Notes: generated by a model not told the origin, from the letters alone. DNA of 64,000 bases from Pseudomonas sp. ICMP 561 (GCF_002699985.1 NZ_LKBT01000002.1:124001-188000); one strand, 5' to 3'. Shown: positions 48,153 through 58,079, counted from the stretch's first letter. Program-made: numbers and translations.

Positions 48153-48704
48153 TTAAGTGTCTTGAATGGGCCGCGACGGCGGCAGGGCTTCGTTACGCAC
48201 AGGGTAAGCCTGCTCGCGACGATCAGCGAAGAAGCATTCTAGGGTACGCCGGACGGTCATGAAAGCCAGGTCCGACCAGGGTATATCCGCTTCATCGAAC
48301 AACTGGACTTCCAGGCTTTCAATTCCCGCGGCGAATTCCGGTGTGGCCAGTTCGCCCCGGAAGAACACATGAACCTGATTGATATGCGCCACATCCACCA
48401 GCATGTACAGGTTCAGTTCGCTTGGTGTTGCACAGGCTTCCTCATACGTTTCCCGGCGCGCCGCCTGTTCCATGGTTTCACCGTTTTCCATGAATCCGGC
48501 TGGCAATGTCCAGAAACCCAGGCGCGGTTCGATGGCGCGACGACATAACAAGACCTTGTTATCCCAGACGGCCAGACAGCCCGCAACGATATTGGGGTTT
48601 TGATAATGAATGGTCTGACAGTGCTCGCAGACAAAGCGCAGGCGGCTGTCGCCTTCGGGTATGCGCTGGATGACCGGTTTGCCGCATTGGCTGCAGAATT
48701 TCAT
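48153..48704 (-). CDS. Nudix hydrolase with N-terminal zinc ribbon
   Basis: Protein of 183 residues. The N-terminal ribbon has FCSQCG and CEHCQ, followed by a Nudix fold with box GFMENGETMEQAARRETYEEA. The usual Gly after the EE pair of the box is replaced (EEACA), seen also in this Pseudomonas family. The substrate is unknown; a nucleoside diphosphate derivative is likely. The ATG at 48704 is preferred over a TTG four codons earlier. Confidence 0.85.
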   Translation of the reverse strand: MKFCSQCGKPVIQRIPEGDSRLRFVCEHCQTIHYQNPNIVAGCLAVWDNKVLLCRRAIEPRLGFWTLPAGFMENGETMEQAARRETYEEACATPSELNLYMLVDVAHINQVHVFFRGELATPEFAAGIESLEVQLFDEADIPWSDLAFMTVRRTLECFFADRREQAYPVRNEALPPSRPIQDT

Positions 48705-48860
48705 GGAGGCGTTCAATTGCTGAATTCAGTCGCTATCTTGGCGTGTGCCAAGGGTGATCGGCAAGCTGCGCTTTTGTCTCGTTCACATTGTCCTGCGAGG
48801 ACTTGGGCAGTTCGCCACTTTGGTGCATGATGCCGGGTAGGCAACAGATCGAGATTTCCC

Positions 48861-49457
48861 ATGCTGGATGAGCTACTTCGCCGCGTAAGCAGTCATACGC
48901 CGAGCACCTTTGAGACGGATCGACTTTTTGCCGAAGCTGCGGTGTTGCTGCCGATTACCCGCAGCGACGAACCTGAGCTGATTCTGACACTGCGTGCCAG
49001 CGGCCTGTCGACTCACGGCGGTGAAGTGGCTTTTCCCGGTGGGCGGCGTGATCCGGAAGACCGTGACCTGATTTTCACCGCACTTCGCGAAGCCGAGGAA
49101 GAGATTGGTCTGCCGCCGGGGCTGGTTGAAGTGATCGGGCCGCTCAGTCCGGTGATCTCCAAGCACGGTATCAAGGTCACGCCTTACGTGGGGTTGATTC
49201 CCGACTTCGTGGAGTACCGCCCCAACGATGCCGAAATCGCTGCCGTGTTCAGCGTGCCGCTGGAGTTCTTTCGTCAGGACACCCGGGAGCATACCCACCG
49301 CATCGACTATCAAGGTCAAAGTTGGTACGTGCCCAGCTATCGTTACGGCGAGTTCAAAATCTGGGGGCTGACCGCGATCATGATTGTCGAGTTGATCAAT
49401 GTGCTTTATGACAGCAAGATCAGCCTGCGTCACCCGCCAGAACATTCCGTGATCTAA
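48861..49457 (+). CDS. CoA pyrophosphatase, Nudix family (NudL-like)
   Basis: Protein of 198 residues in the CoA/acyl-CoA diphosphatase group. The CoA-type segment GGEVAFPGGRRDPEDRDLIF runs into a canonical Nudix box ending REAEEEIGL. It hydrolyses CoA to phosphopantetheine and adenosine bisphosphate in related proteins. It is followed after 42 bp by the gamma-carbonic anhydrase-like gene on the same strand and is divergent from the other Nudix gene. Confidence 0.88.
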   Translation: MLDELLRRVSSHTPSTFETDRLFAEAAVLLPITRSDEPELILTLRASGLSTHGGEVAFPGGRRDPEDRDLIFTALREAEEEIGLPPGLVEVIGPLSPVISKHGIKVTPYVGLIPDFVEYRPNDAEIAAVFSVPLEFFRQDTREHTHRIDYQGQSWYVPSYRYGEFKIWGLTAIMIVELINVLYDSKISLRHPPEHSVI

Positions 49458-49499
49458 GCATCGATTACACGGGCCGCAGAGCCTTGAGGATACTTGTGC

Positions 49500-50024
49500 A
49501 TGAAATACCGTCTGGGCGATTTTCGCGTCGAAACCCATCCACAAAGCTGGGTTGCGCCTAATGCTGTGCTGATTGGCAAGGTCAAGCTGGAGGCGGGGGC
49601 CAATGTCTGGTTCAACGCGGTGCTGCGTGGTGATAACGAGCTGATCCATATTGGAGAGAACAGTAATGTGCAGGACGGCACGGTCATGCACACCGATATG
49701 GGCTCGCCGCTGGAGATCGGTAAAGGCGTGACGATTGGTCACAACGCAATGCTGCATGGCTGCAGCGTCGACGACTACAGCCTGATTGGCATCAACGCCG
49801 TCATTCTTAACGGCGCGAAGATCGGCAAATACTGCATCATTGGCGCTAATTCACTGATCGGCGAAGGCAAGGTTATCCCTGATGGCTCGCTGGTCATGGG
49901 TTCACCGGGTAAAGTGGTGCGCGAACTCACTGATGTGCAGAAGAAAATGCTCGAAGCCAGCGCCGCCCATTACGTCCACAACGCCCAGCGCTACGCTCGC
50001 GACCTGATGTCGCAGGAAGACTGA
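49500..50024 (+). CDS. Gamma-carbonic-anhydrase-family protein
   Basis: Left-handed beta-helix protein of 174 residues with hexapeptide repeats ([50 protein letters not shown]). Probable metal ligands are His in TVMHTD, IGHNAM and MLHGC. Members are often annotated as carbonic anhydrase or acyltransferase; activity is not proven. The ATG at 49500 is chosen, as the TTG two codons earlier lacks support. It overlaps the DUF1289 gene by one base. Confidence 0.85.
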   Translation: MKYRLGDFRVETHPQSWVAPNAVLIGKVKLEAGANVWFNAVLRGDNELIHIGENSNVQDGTVMHTDMGSPLEIGKGVTIGHNAMLHGCSVDDYSLIGINAVILNGAKIGKYCIIGANSLIGEGKVIPDGSLVMGSPGKVVRELTDVQKKMLEASAAHYVHNAQRYARDLMSQED

Positions 50025-50221
50025 TGGAAACCGAACGCCGCGTAGCCTCTCCGTGCGTCAGCATCTGTGCGCTGGATGACGACGACGTCTGCCTGGGATG
50101 CCAGCGCACTGTGAAAGAAATCACTGACTGGCACGCCATGAACAATGACCAGCGCCGCGCCGTGCTCAGGCTCTGCCATGAGCGGGCCGAGGCGAGTGGG
50201 CTGGTGTGGAAGTTGTCCTGA
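50024..50221 (+). CDS. DUF1289-family protein
   Basis: Protein of 65 residues with the DUF1289 cysteine pattern (PCVSICALDDDDVCLGCQRT) and the C-terminal WHAMNNDQRRAVL. It probably binds a metal. The ATG overlaps the stop of the upstream gene, so translation is coupled. Function unknown. Confidence 0.85.
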   Translation: METERRVASPCVSICALDDDDVCLGCQRTVKEITDWHAMNNDQRRAVLRLCHERAEASGLVWKLS

Positions 50222-50232
50222 TCGACTGGAAT

Positions 50233-50327
50233 CTGTTGGAGCGAGGCTTGCCCGCGAAGAACGATAACTCGATTAGTCTGGCTAAACTCGCGTTATCGTT
50301 CTTCGCGGGCAAGCCTCGCTCCAACAG
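50233..50327. repeat. REP-type inverted repeat, 36-bp perfect arms
   Basis: The longest perfect inverted repeat in the window: arms 50233-50268 and 50292-50327, containing GGAGCGAGGCTTGCCCGCGA and its complement, separated by 23 bp. It is of the same family as 11757-11847 and 38451-38547. Confidence 0.9.
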
Positions 50328-50382
50328 GTGGCGGTAAGGCTGATACTATTACCCATCCTCCCCGCCACATAAGCCTCACCTC

Positions 50383-50850
50383 ATGCTCTTCCTGATCGCC
50401 TATATCAGCAGTGTCGTGCTGATCAACTTTGCTTTCTCTGCCGCGCCGCATCTGGACGTTATCTGGTCCGCCTGGGGTGGGTTGGTGTTCGTGTTGCGGG
50501 ACATGGTGCAAACCCGTTTTGGGCATGGGGCGATCCTCGCCATGCTGGCGGCTTTGGTGCTGTCGTATGTGACGTCCGACCCGACTATCGCGCTGGCTAG
50601 TGCCACGGCGTTTGCGGTCTCAGAGTGCATCGACTGGCTGGTATTTACTGTAACCAAGCGCCCACTGCGTGATCGTTTGTGGCTCAGCTCTGCGCTGAGT
50701 ATTCCGGTGGATACCTTTATCTTTTTCGGCATGATCGATGCGCTGACTCCGCCCGTGATTATCACGGCGCTGGTTTCCAAATTCGTCGGCGTCACGGCCG
50801 TCTGGCTGATCATGACCTGGCGTGCACGCAAGAATGCGAGTGCGGGCTGA
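50383..50850 (+). CDS. VUT-family putative membrane transporter
   Basis: Hydrophobic protein of 155 residues with about five membrane segments (LFLIAYISSVVLINFAFSA, ILAMLAALVLSYVTS, FFGMIDALTPPVIITALV) and the motif SECIDWLVFTVTKR. It belongs to the VUT (putative vitamin or queuosine-precursor uptake) family, in a shorter form than YhhQ. The substrate is not established. Confidence 0.75.
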   Translation: MLFLIAYISSVVLINFAFSAAPHLDVIWSAWGGLVFVLRDMVQTRFGHGAILAMLAALVLSYVTSDPTIALASATAFAVSECIDWLVFTVTKRPLRDRLWLSSALSIPVDTFIFFGMIDALTPPVIITALVSKFVGVTAVWLIMTWRARKNASAG

Positions 50851-50949
50851 GAATTACGGGCCTTCGTGGTAAATTGCGCGCCTTTCTCCACAGCGGTCGC
50901 TCGCACCTGACGCGGGCTGCCCTCGATATCTGCTCCACGAGGACCTGAG

Positions 50950-52131
50950 ATGACTCAAATCGGAACTCCACTGTCGCCTGTCGCGACCCGCGTATTGCTC
51001 TGCGGTTGCGGTGAGCTGGGCAAGGAAGTCGTGATCGAACTGCAGCGCCTGGGCGTTGAAGTGATCGCTGTTGATCGTTATGCCAATGCGCCTGCCATGC
51101 AGGTTGCCCATCGCAGCCATGTGATCAACATGCTTGACGGTGCTGCGCTGCGTGCAGTGATCGAAGCCGAAAAACCGCACTACATCGTGCCGGAAATCGA
51201 GGCTATTGCTACCGCTACTCTGGTTGAGCTGGAAGCTGAAGGTTTCACGGTTATCCCGACGGCCCGCGCCACGCAATTGACCATGAACCGCGAAGGCATC
51301 CGTCGTCTGGCTGCTGAAGAGCTGGACCTGCCGACTTCGCCGTATCACTTCGCCGACACCTTTGAAGACTACAGCAAGGCAGTCCAGGACCTGGGCTTCC
51401 CGTGCGTGGTCAAGCCGGTGATGAGCTCGTCGGGCAAAGGCCAGAGTCTGTTACGCACTGCTGATGACGTGCAGAAAGCCTGGGATTACGCTCAGGAAGG
51501 CGGTCGTGCCGGTAAAGGTCGGGTGATCATTGAAGGATTCATCGACTTCGAATACGAAATCACTCTGCTGACCGTGCGCCACGCTGGCGGTACTACGTTC
51601 TGCGCGCCAGTGGGTCATCGCCAGGAAAAGGGCGACTATCAGGAATCCTGGCAGCCACAGGCAATGAGCCCGATTGCGTTGGCTGAGTCCGAGCGCGTTG
51701 CCAAGGCAGTCACCGAAGCTTTGGGTGGTCGCGGTCTGTTTGGTGTTGAGCTGTTCATCAAAGGTGATCAGGTCTGGTTCAGCGAAGTATCGCCGCGCCC
51801 TCATGACACAGGTCTGGTAACCCTGATTTCTCAGGACCTGTCGCAGTTTGCCTTGCACGCCCGCGCGATTCTGGGTTTACCAATCCCGCAAATTCGCCAG
51901 TTCGGGCCATCGGCTTCGGCGGTGATTCTTGTGGAGGGCCAGTCCACAAACACCACTTTCGCCAACCTCAATGAGGCATTGAGCGAGCCGGATACAGCAC
52001 TGCGTCTGTTCGGCAAGCCTGAGGTCAACGGCCAGCGCCGGATGGGCGTTGCTCTGGCTCGAGACGAGTCCATCGAAGCGGCGCGCGCCAAGGCGACTCG
52101 TTCTTCGCGGGCTGTGAAAGTCCAGCTGTAA
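50950..52131 (+). CDS. purT: Formate-dependent phosphoribosylglycinamide formyltransferase
   Basis: ATP-grasp enzyme that formylates GAR using formate, an alternative to PurN in purine synthesis. The protein is 393 residues. It opens with [15 protein letters not shown], and the ATP-grasp core is visible in [17 protein letters not shown] and [18 protein letters not shown]. It is a second purine gene near purL. A perfect 11-bp hairpin follows. Confidence 0.96.
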   Translation: MTQIGTPLSPVATRVLLCGCGELGKEVVIELQRLGVEVIAVDRYANAPAMQVAHRSHVINMLDGAALRAVIEAEKPHYIVPEIEAIATATLVELEAEGFTVIPTARATQLTMNREGIRRLAAEELDLPTSPYHFADTFEDYSKAVQDLGFPCVVKPVMSSSGKGQSLLRTADDVQKAWDYAQEGGRAGKGRVIIEGFIDFEYEITLLTVRHAGGTTFCAPVGHRQEKGDYQESWQPQAMSPIALAESERVAKAVTEALGGRGLFGVELFIKGDQVWFSEVSPRPHDTGLVTLISQDLSQFALHARAILGLPIPQIRQFGPSASAVILVEGQSTNTTFANLNEALSEPDTALRLFGKPEVNGQRRMGVALARDESIEAARAKATRSSRAVKVQL

Positions 52132-52148
52132 CGCAGCCCAGCAGGAAA

Positions 52149-52175
52149 TAGCGCGGTGTCACTGACACCGCGCTA
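52149..52175 (+). terminator. Hairpin after purT
   Basis: A perfect 11-bp stem, TAGCGCGGTGT / ACACCGCGCTA, with loop CACTG, 17 bp after the purT stop. There is no U-run, so termination efficiency is uncertain. Confidence 0.6.
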
Positions 52176-52194
52176 TCTCGAAGCAAGCATTGGA

Positions 52195-52270
52195 CCTGTA
52201 GGAGCTGCCGAAGGCTGCGATGGCGGTTTGTCAGGATGAATGCTTCGCAGCCTTTGGCAGCTCCTACAGG
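52195..52270. repeat. REP-type inverted repeat (GAGCTGCCGAAGGCTGCGA family)
   Basis: 26-bp arms (52195-52220 and 52245-52270) with one mismatch, related to 17238-17303. It lies between convergent purT and the MFS transporter gene. Confidence 0.86.
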
Positions 52271-52282
52271 ATCAGATTTGAG

Positions 52283-53605
52283 CTAAACGATTTTATCCAG
52301 ATCCGCCTCACGCGTTTCTTTCAGGCACAGCACGGCAATCACGCTGATCAACGCTGCTGCCGACACATACCCGCCCACCCAGCTCAGTCCGCCCATCGCC
52401 ACCAGTTTCTGGGCGAAGAAGGGCGCTACCGATGCGCCGACGATGCCTCCCAGGTTGTAGGCTGCTGACGCGCCGGTGTAGCGTACACGGGTCGGAAACA
52501 ACTCGGGTAACATTGCGCCCATGGGTGCGAAGGTCACGCCCATCAGGAATAGTTCGATACACAGAAACAGCGCCACCGCCCATGTCGTGCCGTGGGTCAG
52601 CAACGGCTCCATGGTGAAACCGGACAGGATCGCTAGCACGCCACCAATGATCAGCACCGGGCGACGTCCGAAGCGGTCACTGGCCCATGCCGCCAGCGGA
52701 GTCGCTGCTGCCATGAACAGTACTGCGAAGCACAGCAGGGCGAGGAAGGTCTCACGGCTATAGCCGAGGGTTGATACGCCGTAGCTCAGGGAAAACACCG
52801 TTGAGATGTAGAACAGCGCATAACAGACCACCATCGATGCGGCACCCAGCAATACCGGCGCCCAGTATTGGCTGAACAGCTCCACTATTGGCATCTTCAC
52901 CCGCTCGTGGCGGGCGATGGCGTTGGTGAAGACCGGGGTTTCTTCCAGCTTCAGTCGCACGTAGAGCCCAACCATCACCAATGCCGCACTCAGCAGGAAC
53001 GGGATTCTCCAGCCCCAGGAGCGAAACTGCTCGTCATCCAGCGTCATGGCCAGTGTCAGGAATAGCCCGTTCGCGGCGAGGAAGCCAATCGACGGGCCGA
53101 GTTGCGGGAACATGCCGAACCAGGCGCGTTTACCTTTTGGGGCGTTCTCCGTGGCAAGCAAGGCTGCGCCGCCCCATTCACCACCCAGTCCCAATCCCTG
53201 GCCGAAACGCAACACGCACAACAGAATCGGTGCCCAGGCACCTATCGTCGCGTAACCCGGCAGTACGCCGATCAGCGTGGTGCATACGCCCATCAGCAGC
53301 AACGAGGCGACCAGCGTCGACTTGCGTCCGATGCGATCACCGAAGTGTCCAAACAGCGCGGAGCCTAGCGGGCGGGCGAGGAAGGCGATGCCAAACGTCA
53401 GAAACGCGGACAGCATTTGTGCGGTGCCGGACGTTTGCGGGAAAAACACCGGGCCGATCACCAGCGCAGCGGCGGTGGCGTACACGTAGAAATCGTAGAA
53501 CTCGATAGCGGTGCCAATGAAGCTGGCGGTGGCGACGCGTGTGGCAGAGTTGACCGGGCGAGCCGGTGCGCTCTCATTTTCATGGGTGGCAGAAGTCGTA
53601 GTCAT
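52283..53605 (-). CDS. MFS transporter, metabolite:H+ symporter (MHS) type
   Basis: Inner-membrane transporter of 440 residues with 12 predicted membrane helices. It has the MHS-type opening (ATASFIGTAIEFYDFYVYAT) and MFS loop motif GHFGDRIGRKSTL; the related second-half motif is SDRFGRRPVLI. This family (ShiA/KgtP/ProP relatives) takes up organic acids, betaines or similar solutes with protons. The substrate cannot be read from the sequence. The ATG with AGGA upstream is chosen; two in-frame starts lie further upstream. Confidence 0.87.
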   Translation of the reverse strand: MTTTSATHENESAPARPVNSATRVATASFIGTAIEFYDFYVYATAAALVIGPVFFPQTSGTAQMLSAFLTFGIAFLARPLGSALFGHFGDRIGRKSTLVASLLLMGVCTTLIGVLPGYATIGAWAPILLCVLRFGQGLGLGGEWGGAALLATENAPKGKRAWFGMFPQLGPSIGFLAANGLFLTLAMTLDDEQFRSWGWRIPFLLSAALVMVGLYVRLKLEETPVFTNAIARHERVKMPIVELFSQYWAPVLLGAASMVVCYALFYISTVFSLSYGVSTLGYSRETFLALLCFAVLFMAAATPLAAWASDRFGRRPVLIIGGVLAILSGFTMEPLLTHGTTWAVALFLCIELFLMGVTFAPMGAMLPELFPTRVRYTGASAAYNLGGIVGASVAPFFAQKLVAMGGLSWVGGYVSAAALISVIAVLCLKETREADLDKIV

Positions 53606-53919
53606 GCGGGTCTTCCTGACAGTCATAGTGCCTGTCGGTGATCGCCAGAAACGACGATCCACGGCGGCACACATTAATTATTGTGGGTACAGCGCTGATC
53701 AGGTTAGCCCGGATAAGGGCAAGAGGCGTTGGTCATGCCGGGGGTAGGGCACGGCCAGGGAGATGCGCGAGACGTTCAGGCTGAATGACTGGCCGGATCA
53801 CATGGGGTGCGGGTAGCACACGGATCGGCGGGCTGGGTAAGCGGCCCGATTATAGGAATCGAGCCGCCGGTATAACAAGAGGCTTCTGGCAAGGACGTCT
53901 GGCAAAAACGCCTGTTACG
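53606..53919. other. Intergenic region between MFS and CorC-type genes
   Basis: No gene, repeat or clear promoter was recognised. Only the upstream region of the MFS gene and the short tail after the CorC-type gene are present. Confidence 0.4.
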
Positions 53920-55155
53920 TTATCGAGCGGCGGGTTTCTGCCACATCATGACCCGTGCGACACGGTTGTCTTCGGTTTCGAGAATTTCCAGACGATACGG
54001 CCCGATCTTCAGGCAAACCGCGCTTTCTGGAATGGTTTCCAGCGCTTCGGTGACCAGACCATTGAGGGTCTTGGGTCCGTCGGACGGTAGATGCCAGCCC
54101 AGGCTCTTGTTCAAATCGCGAATTGACGCAGCACCGTCCACCACCAGACGACCGTCGGCCTGTGGATGAATGTGCGGGTTGTTCAGGGTTTGCTCGTTTT
54201 CGAATTCGCCGACGATTTCTTCAAGAATATCTTCGAGGCTGACGATGCCCAGCACTTCGCCGTATTCATCGACCACGACGCCCATGCGGCGCTGTTGCTT
54301 GTGGAAATTCAGCAGTTGCAATTGCAGCGGAGTGCTCTCCGGAACGAAGTACGGCTCATAGCATGCGGCGACGATCTGTTCTTTGGTCAAATCGCCCTTG
54401 GGCAGCAGATGACTGATCTGCCGGGTATTGAGTACGCCCTGAACCTGATTGATGTCGTTGTGGTAGACCGGCAGCCGGGTGTGGCGCGAAATGATCAGGC
54501 GCTCGACGATCTGTTCGATGCTGTCGTCGAGATTGACGCCATCCACTTCACTGCGCGGTACCAGAATGTCATTGACCGTGATGCTGTCCAGTGCATGAAT
54601 GCCTGACAGCACGGGCGAGCGGCCGGGATGGTGCTCATTTACGCCGTCATGATGCGCGTGCGGGCGCTCGCCATCCTCATCGCCTGCAATGGCCTGCTTA
54701 TTGCGCGTGCCGAAGGGACGCAGCAGCGTCCTGGCTATGGAGTTGAACAGCCAGGCCAGCGGCCAGAGGATGATCATCGGAATACGCAGCAAGCTGTTGG
54801 CCATGTGCACGATGGCTTGCGGATGACGCGCCGCCAACCTGCGCGGGATGAGTTCGGCGAAGATCAGCGTGATGCTGGTGACAATGATCCAGGCCAGTGT
54901 CGGGCCGTTGTAAAACCAGTAGTTCACCGACAGTAAGGTGACGATTACGGTGATCAACACTTTGATAAGCGTGTTGGCGAGGATCAGGCTCCCCAGCTCG
55001 AATTTAAGCTCTGGCCAACTGGACGTGGGCAGGCGGTCGCCGTTGCGCAGCACTTTGAGGTGATGGTGGGCAGTTTCAATGGCCGTGAAAAGGGCTGCCC
55101 AGAGAATCAACAGGACCACGACACCGAGCATCGGCGCGATTGGCAAATTATCCAT
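53920..55155 (-). CDS. CNNM/CorC-type membrane protein (DUF21-CBS-CorC_HlyC)
   Basis: Protein of 411 residues. The N-terminal DUF21 membrane domain has three or four helices (LGVVVLLILWAALFTAIETA, LITVIVTLLSVNYWFY). Two CBS domains follow (about residues 195-320; ILVPRSEVDGVNL, VVDEYGEVLGIVSLEDILEE), with a C-terminal CorC_HlyC domain (LVVDGAASIRDLNKSLGW). Proteins of this type are linked to magnesium or other cation transport or resistance. It starts 13 bp after the ypjD-like gene on the same strand; the two are usually adjacent and upstream of ffh. Confidence 0.9.
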   Translation of the reverse strand: MDNLPIAPMLGVVVLLILWAALFTAIETAHHHLKVLRNGDRLPTSSWPELKFELGSLILANTLIKVLITVIVTLLSVNYWFYNGPTLAWIIVTSITLIFAELIPRRLAARHPQAIVHMANSLLRIPMIILWPLAWLFNSIARTLLRPFGTRNKQAIAGDEDGERPHAHHDGVNEHHPGRSPVLSGIHALDSITVNDILVPRSEVDGVNLDDSIEQIVERLIISRHTRLPVYHNDINQVQGVLNTRQISHLLPKGDLTKEQIVAACYEPYFVPESTPLQLQLLNFHKQQRRMGVVVDEYGEVLGIVSLEDILEEIVGEFENEQTLNNPHIHPQADGRLVVDGAASIRDLNKSLGWHLPSDGPKTLNGLVTEALETIPESAVCLKIGPYRLEILETEDNRVARVMMWQKPAAR

Positions 55156-55168
55156 AATCAGCGAACCG

Positions 55169-55981
55169 TCAGATGTGCAGAATGAATTCGCGGACCAGCT
55201 TGCTGCCGAAATAGGCCAGCATCAGCAGGCAGAAGCCGCCCAGGGTCCAGCGGATAGCCTTGTGTCCACGCCAGCCGAGACGGTTACGACCCCACAGCAG
55301 TACGCTGAACACGACCCAGGCCAGGCACGCCAGCAGGGTTTTGTGCACCAGATGCTGCGCGAACAGGTTCTCGACGAACAGCCAGCCGGAAATCAGAGAC
55401 AGCGAAAGCAGCGACCAGCCGGCCCAGAGGAAACCAAACAGCAGGCTTTCCATGGTTTGCAGTGGCGGGAAATTCTTGATCAACCCGGAAGGGTGCTTGT
55501 GTTTGAGTTGATGATCCTGCACCAGCAGCAGTAACGCCTGCACCACAGCAATGGTGAACATGCCGTAAGCGAGGATCGACAGCAGGATGTGGCTGAGGAT
55601 GCCCGGTTCTTCAACGATGGGTTGCACGGTGCCGACTGGCGCGAACTGCGCGAGCAACACGGTAACCATCCCCAGCGGGAATAAAAGCACGAGCAGGTTT
55701 TCAACCGGAATGCGCACGGTCGCCAGCAGCGTGAGGGCAATCACCGCCACGGCAATCAGGCTGGCGGCGCTGAAAAAGTCCAGGCCAAGTCCGATGGGGC
55801 GGATCAACTGGGAAAAAAGTCCGAAGGCATGAGCAACAACGGCCAGCGTACCGAGCAGGCAAAGCAGCCGTTTGTCGGCGCGTTTCGCCTGGCTGAGGCG
55901 GATGCCTTGATAGATTGTCGCAGCGGCATAAAGGCAGGCGGCGGCGAGGCTGGGTAGCAGGCTGGGTGGCAAAGGGAACAT
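55169..55981 (-). CDS. Cytochrome c assembly-type inner membrane protein (CcsA/YpjD-like)
   Basis: Integral membrane protein of 270 residues with about eight helices (LIAVAVIALTLLATVRI, ILSHILLSILAYGMFTIAVV). The central ILSHILLS segment and His residues resemble the HemX/CcsA-type heme-handling domain (YpjD family). A role in c-type cytochrome assembly is not proven. AGGA precedes the chosen ATG; the frame extends 14 codons further. It is divergent from ffh. Confidence 0.8.
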   Translation of the reverse strand: MFPLPPSLLPSLAAACLYAAATIYQGIRLSQAKRADKRLLCLLGTLAVVAHAFGLFSQLIRPIGLGLDFFSAASLIAVAVIALTLLATVRIPVENLLVLLFPLGMVTVLLAQFAPVGTVQPIVEEPGILSHILLSILAYGMFTIAVVQALLLLVQDHQLKHKHPSGLIKNFPPLQTMESLLFGFLWAGWSLLSLSLISGWLFVENLFAQHLVHKTLLACLAWVVFSVLLWGRNRLGWRGHKAIRWTLGGFCLLMLAYFGSKLVREFILHI

Positions 55982-56191
55982 AAATCCTGATGGACGGGCC
56001 TCTAAAGGCGCTGAGTTTGGCATACAACCGCCATTTCACGAAAGACCACAGATGCAGACTCCATGGTGTCCGTGCCGCAGAGTCTTCGCTATAATCCGCG
56101 ACCTGCTCAAGCCGCAGGCTCGCCGAGCGCCATTTTATAACGGGCCGGGCCGCATCAACCGGGGTTCGCCAAGAGCCTGAAAGGATCGCGC

Positions 56192-57568
56192 ATGTTTGAA
56201 AATCTGACAGACCGTCTCTCGCAGACGCTGCGCCATGTAACTGGCAAGGCCAAGCTGACCGAGGACAACATCAAAGACACCTTGCGCGAAGTGCGTATGG
56301 CTTTGCTTGAGGCCGACGTTGCCTTGCCGGTCGTCAAAGACTTCGTCAACAAGGTCAAGGAGCGCGCTGTCGGCACCGAAGTGTCCCGCAGCCTGACGCC
56401 GGGCCAGGCTTTTGTGAAGATCGTTCAGGCCGAGCTGGAAGACATGATGGGGGCGGCCAACGAAGAGCTGACCCTTAATGTCACGCCGCCTGCCGTGATT
56501 CTGATGGCAGGTCTGCAGGGTGCGGGTAAGACCACTACTGCAGGCAAGCTGGCCAAATTCCTTAAAGAGCGCAAGAAGAAGACCGTCATGGTTGTGTCTG
56601 CCGACGTATATCGTCCTGCAGCCATCAAGCAGCTTGAAACGCTGGCGGCCGACATCGGCGTTACTTTCTTCCCGTCCGACATCAGCCAGAAGCCGGTAGA
56701 CATCGCTGAAGCGGCAATAAAGGAAGCGAAGCTCAAGTTCATTGACGTCGTCATTCTCGATACCGCGGGTCGCCTGCACATCGACGCGGAAATGATGGGC
56801 GAGATCCAGGCGCTGCACGCAGCGGTCAAACCTGCCGAGACGCTATTCGTCGTAGACGCCATGACCGGTCAGGATGCTGCGAACACTGCCAAGGCGTTCG
56901 GTGATGCTCTGCCGTTGACTGGCGTGATCCTGACCAAAGTCGACGGTGATGCCCGAGGCGGTGCGGCATTGTCCGTGCGTGCTATCACCGGCAAGCCGAT
57001 CAAGTTCATCGGTATGGGCGAGAAGAGCGATGCGCTCGAGCCGTTCCACCCGGACCGTATTGCGTCGCGAATCCTGGGCATGGGCGACGTGCTCAGCCTG
57101 ATCGAGCAGGCCGAACAGACCCTCGACAAGGACAAGGCCGACAAACTGGCCAAAAAGCTGAAGAAAGGTAAGGGCTTCGATCTCGAAGACTTCCGCGATC
57201 AGCTACAACAGATGAAAAACATGGGCGGCCTTGGCGGGCTCATGGACAAGCTGCCGAGTATCGGCGGCGTCAATCTGTCGCAAATGGGCAATGCCCAGGG
57301 CGTGGCAGAGAAGCAGTTCAAGCAGATGGAAGCCATCATCAACTCGATGACCCCTGCAGAGCGTCGCGATCCCGAGCTGATCAGTGGTTCGCGCAAGCGC
57401 CGCATCGCTATGGGGTCGGGCACCCAGGTGCAGGACATCGGGCGTCTGATCAAGCAGCACAAGCAGATGCAGAAGATGATGAAGAAGTTCTCCGCCAAAG
57501 GCGGAATGGCCAAAATGATGCGCGGCATGGGCGGAATGTTGCCCGGCGGCGGCATGCCAAAAATGTGA
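56192..57568 (+). CDS. ffh: Signal recognition particle GTPase Ffh
   Basis: SRP protein that binds 4.5S RNA and hydrophobic nascent chains and delivers them to FtsY. N domain, then G domain with GLQGAGKTT (residues 107-115), DTAGRLH and TKVDGDARGG, and a Met-rich C-terminal M domain (KMMRGMGGMLPGGGMPKM). The length of 458 residues is standard. A TATAAT box lies at 56090-56095, about 100 bp upstream. Confidence 0.97.
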   Translation: MFENLTDRLSQTLRHVTGKAKLTEDNIKDTLREVRMALLEADVALPVVKDFVNKVKERAVGTEVSRSLTPGQAFVKIVQAELEDMMGAANEELTLNVTPPAVILMAGLQGAGKTTTAGKLAKFLKERKKKTVMVVSADVYRPAAIKQLETLAADIGVTFFPSDISQKPVDIAEAAIKEAKLKFIDVVILDTAGRLHIDAEMMGEIQALHAAVKPAETLFVVDAMTGQDAANTAKAFGDALPLTGVILTKVDGDARGGAALSVRAITGKPIKFIGMGEKSDALEPFHPDRIASRILGMGDVLSLIEQAEQTLDKDKADKLAKKLKKGKGFDLEDFRDQLQQMKNMGGLGGLMDKLPSIGGVNLSQMGNAQGVAEKQFKQMEAIINSMTPAERRDPELISGSRKRRIAMGSGTQVQDIGRLIKQHKQMQKMMKKFSAKGGMAKMMRGMGGMLPGGGMPKM

Positions 57569-57574
57569 TGTATC

Positions 57575-57669
57575 GCGCGCAGGAAGCTCTGCGCGCATTC
57601 CACATGGGGGCTCGCCCCTACGTAAATTCCCGCTTTGCGGGTCTACACCAGCCGTCGGAAGCGACGGCT
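57575..57669. other. Cluster of hairpins between ffh and rpsP
   Basis: A perfect 8-bp stem GCGCGCAG/CTGCGCGC (57575-57596) directly after ffh is followed by GGGGC/GCCCC and CCCGC/GCGGG stems, and a perfect AGCCGTCG/CGACGGCT stem (57650-57669). None has a U-run. The first may slow or end ffh transcription; the others lie upstream of the rpsP promoter. Confidence 0.45.
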
Positions 57670-57716
57670 CCCTGGCAAATCTGGATGACACAAGAGCATG
57701 TGTCAGAAAAAGACAT

Positions 57717-57744
57717 TTGCAAAAGTCCGGATATTCCTTAGAAT
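57717..57744 (+). promoter_or_regulatory. rpsP operon promoter
   Basis: TTGCAA (57717-57722), a 16-bp spacer and TAGAAT (57739-57744), 72 bp before rpsP. It is a plausible sigma-70 promoter for rpsP-rimM-trmD-rplS. Confidence 0.6.
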
Positions 57745-57816
57745 ATGCGGCCTTTCGGGCACCTATGCCCGCTGTGCATCTTAGATTTGCAGCACCGACT
57801 ACAGGAACGATGTTCA

Positions 57817-58074
57817 ATGCTAACCATTCGTCTTGCTCTGGGCGGCTCCAAAAAGCGCCCGTTTTACCACCTGACTGTTACCGATAGCCGCAATGCGCGC
57901 GACGGTTCGCACAAGGAACAAATTGGCTTCTTCAACCCGGTTGCCCGTGGTCAGGAAGTTCGTTTGTCCGTGAACGAAGAGCGCGTTAACTACTGGCTGA
58001 GCGTGGGTGCACAAACATCCGAGCGCGTTGCCCAGTTGCTGAAAGAACACGCCAAGACCAAGGTCGCGGCCTGA
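57817..58074 (+). CDS. rpsP: 30S ribosomal protein bS16
   Basis: Ribosomal protein of 85 residues opening [20 protein letters not shown]. The start is fixed at this ATG by family length; the longer open frame runs through the promoter region. First gene of the conserved rpsP-rimM-trmD-rplS operon. Confidence 0.96.
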   Translation: MLTIRLALGGSKKRPFYHLTVTDSRNARDGSHKEQIGFFNPVARGQEVRLSVNEERVNYWLSVGAQTSERVAQLLKEHAKTKVAA

Positions 58075-58079
58075 GCAAT

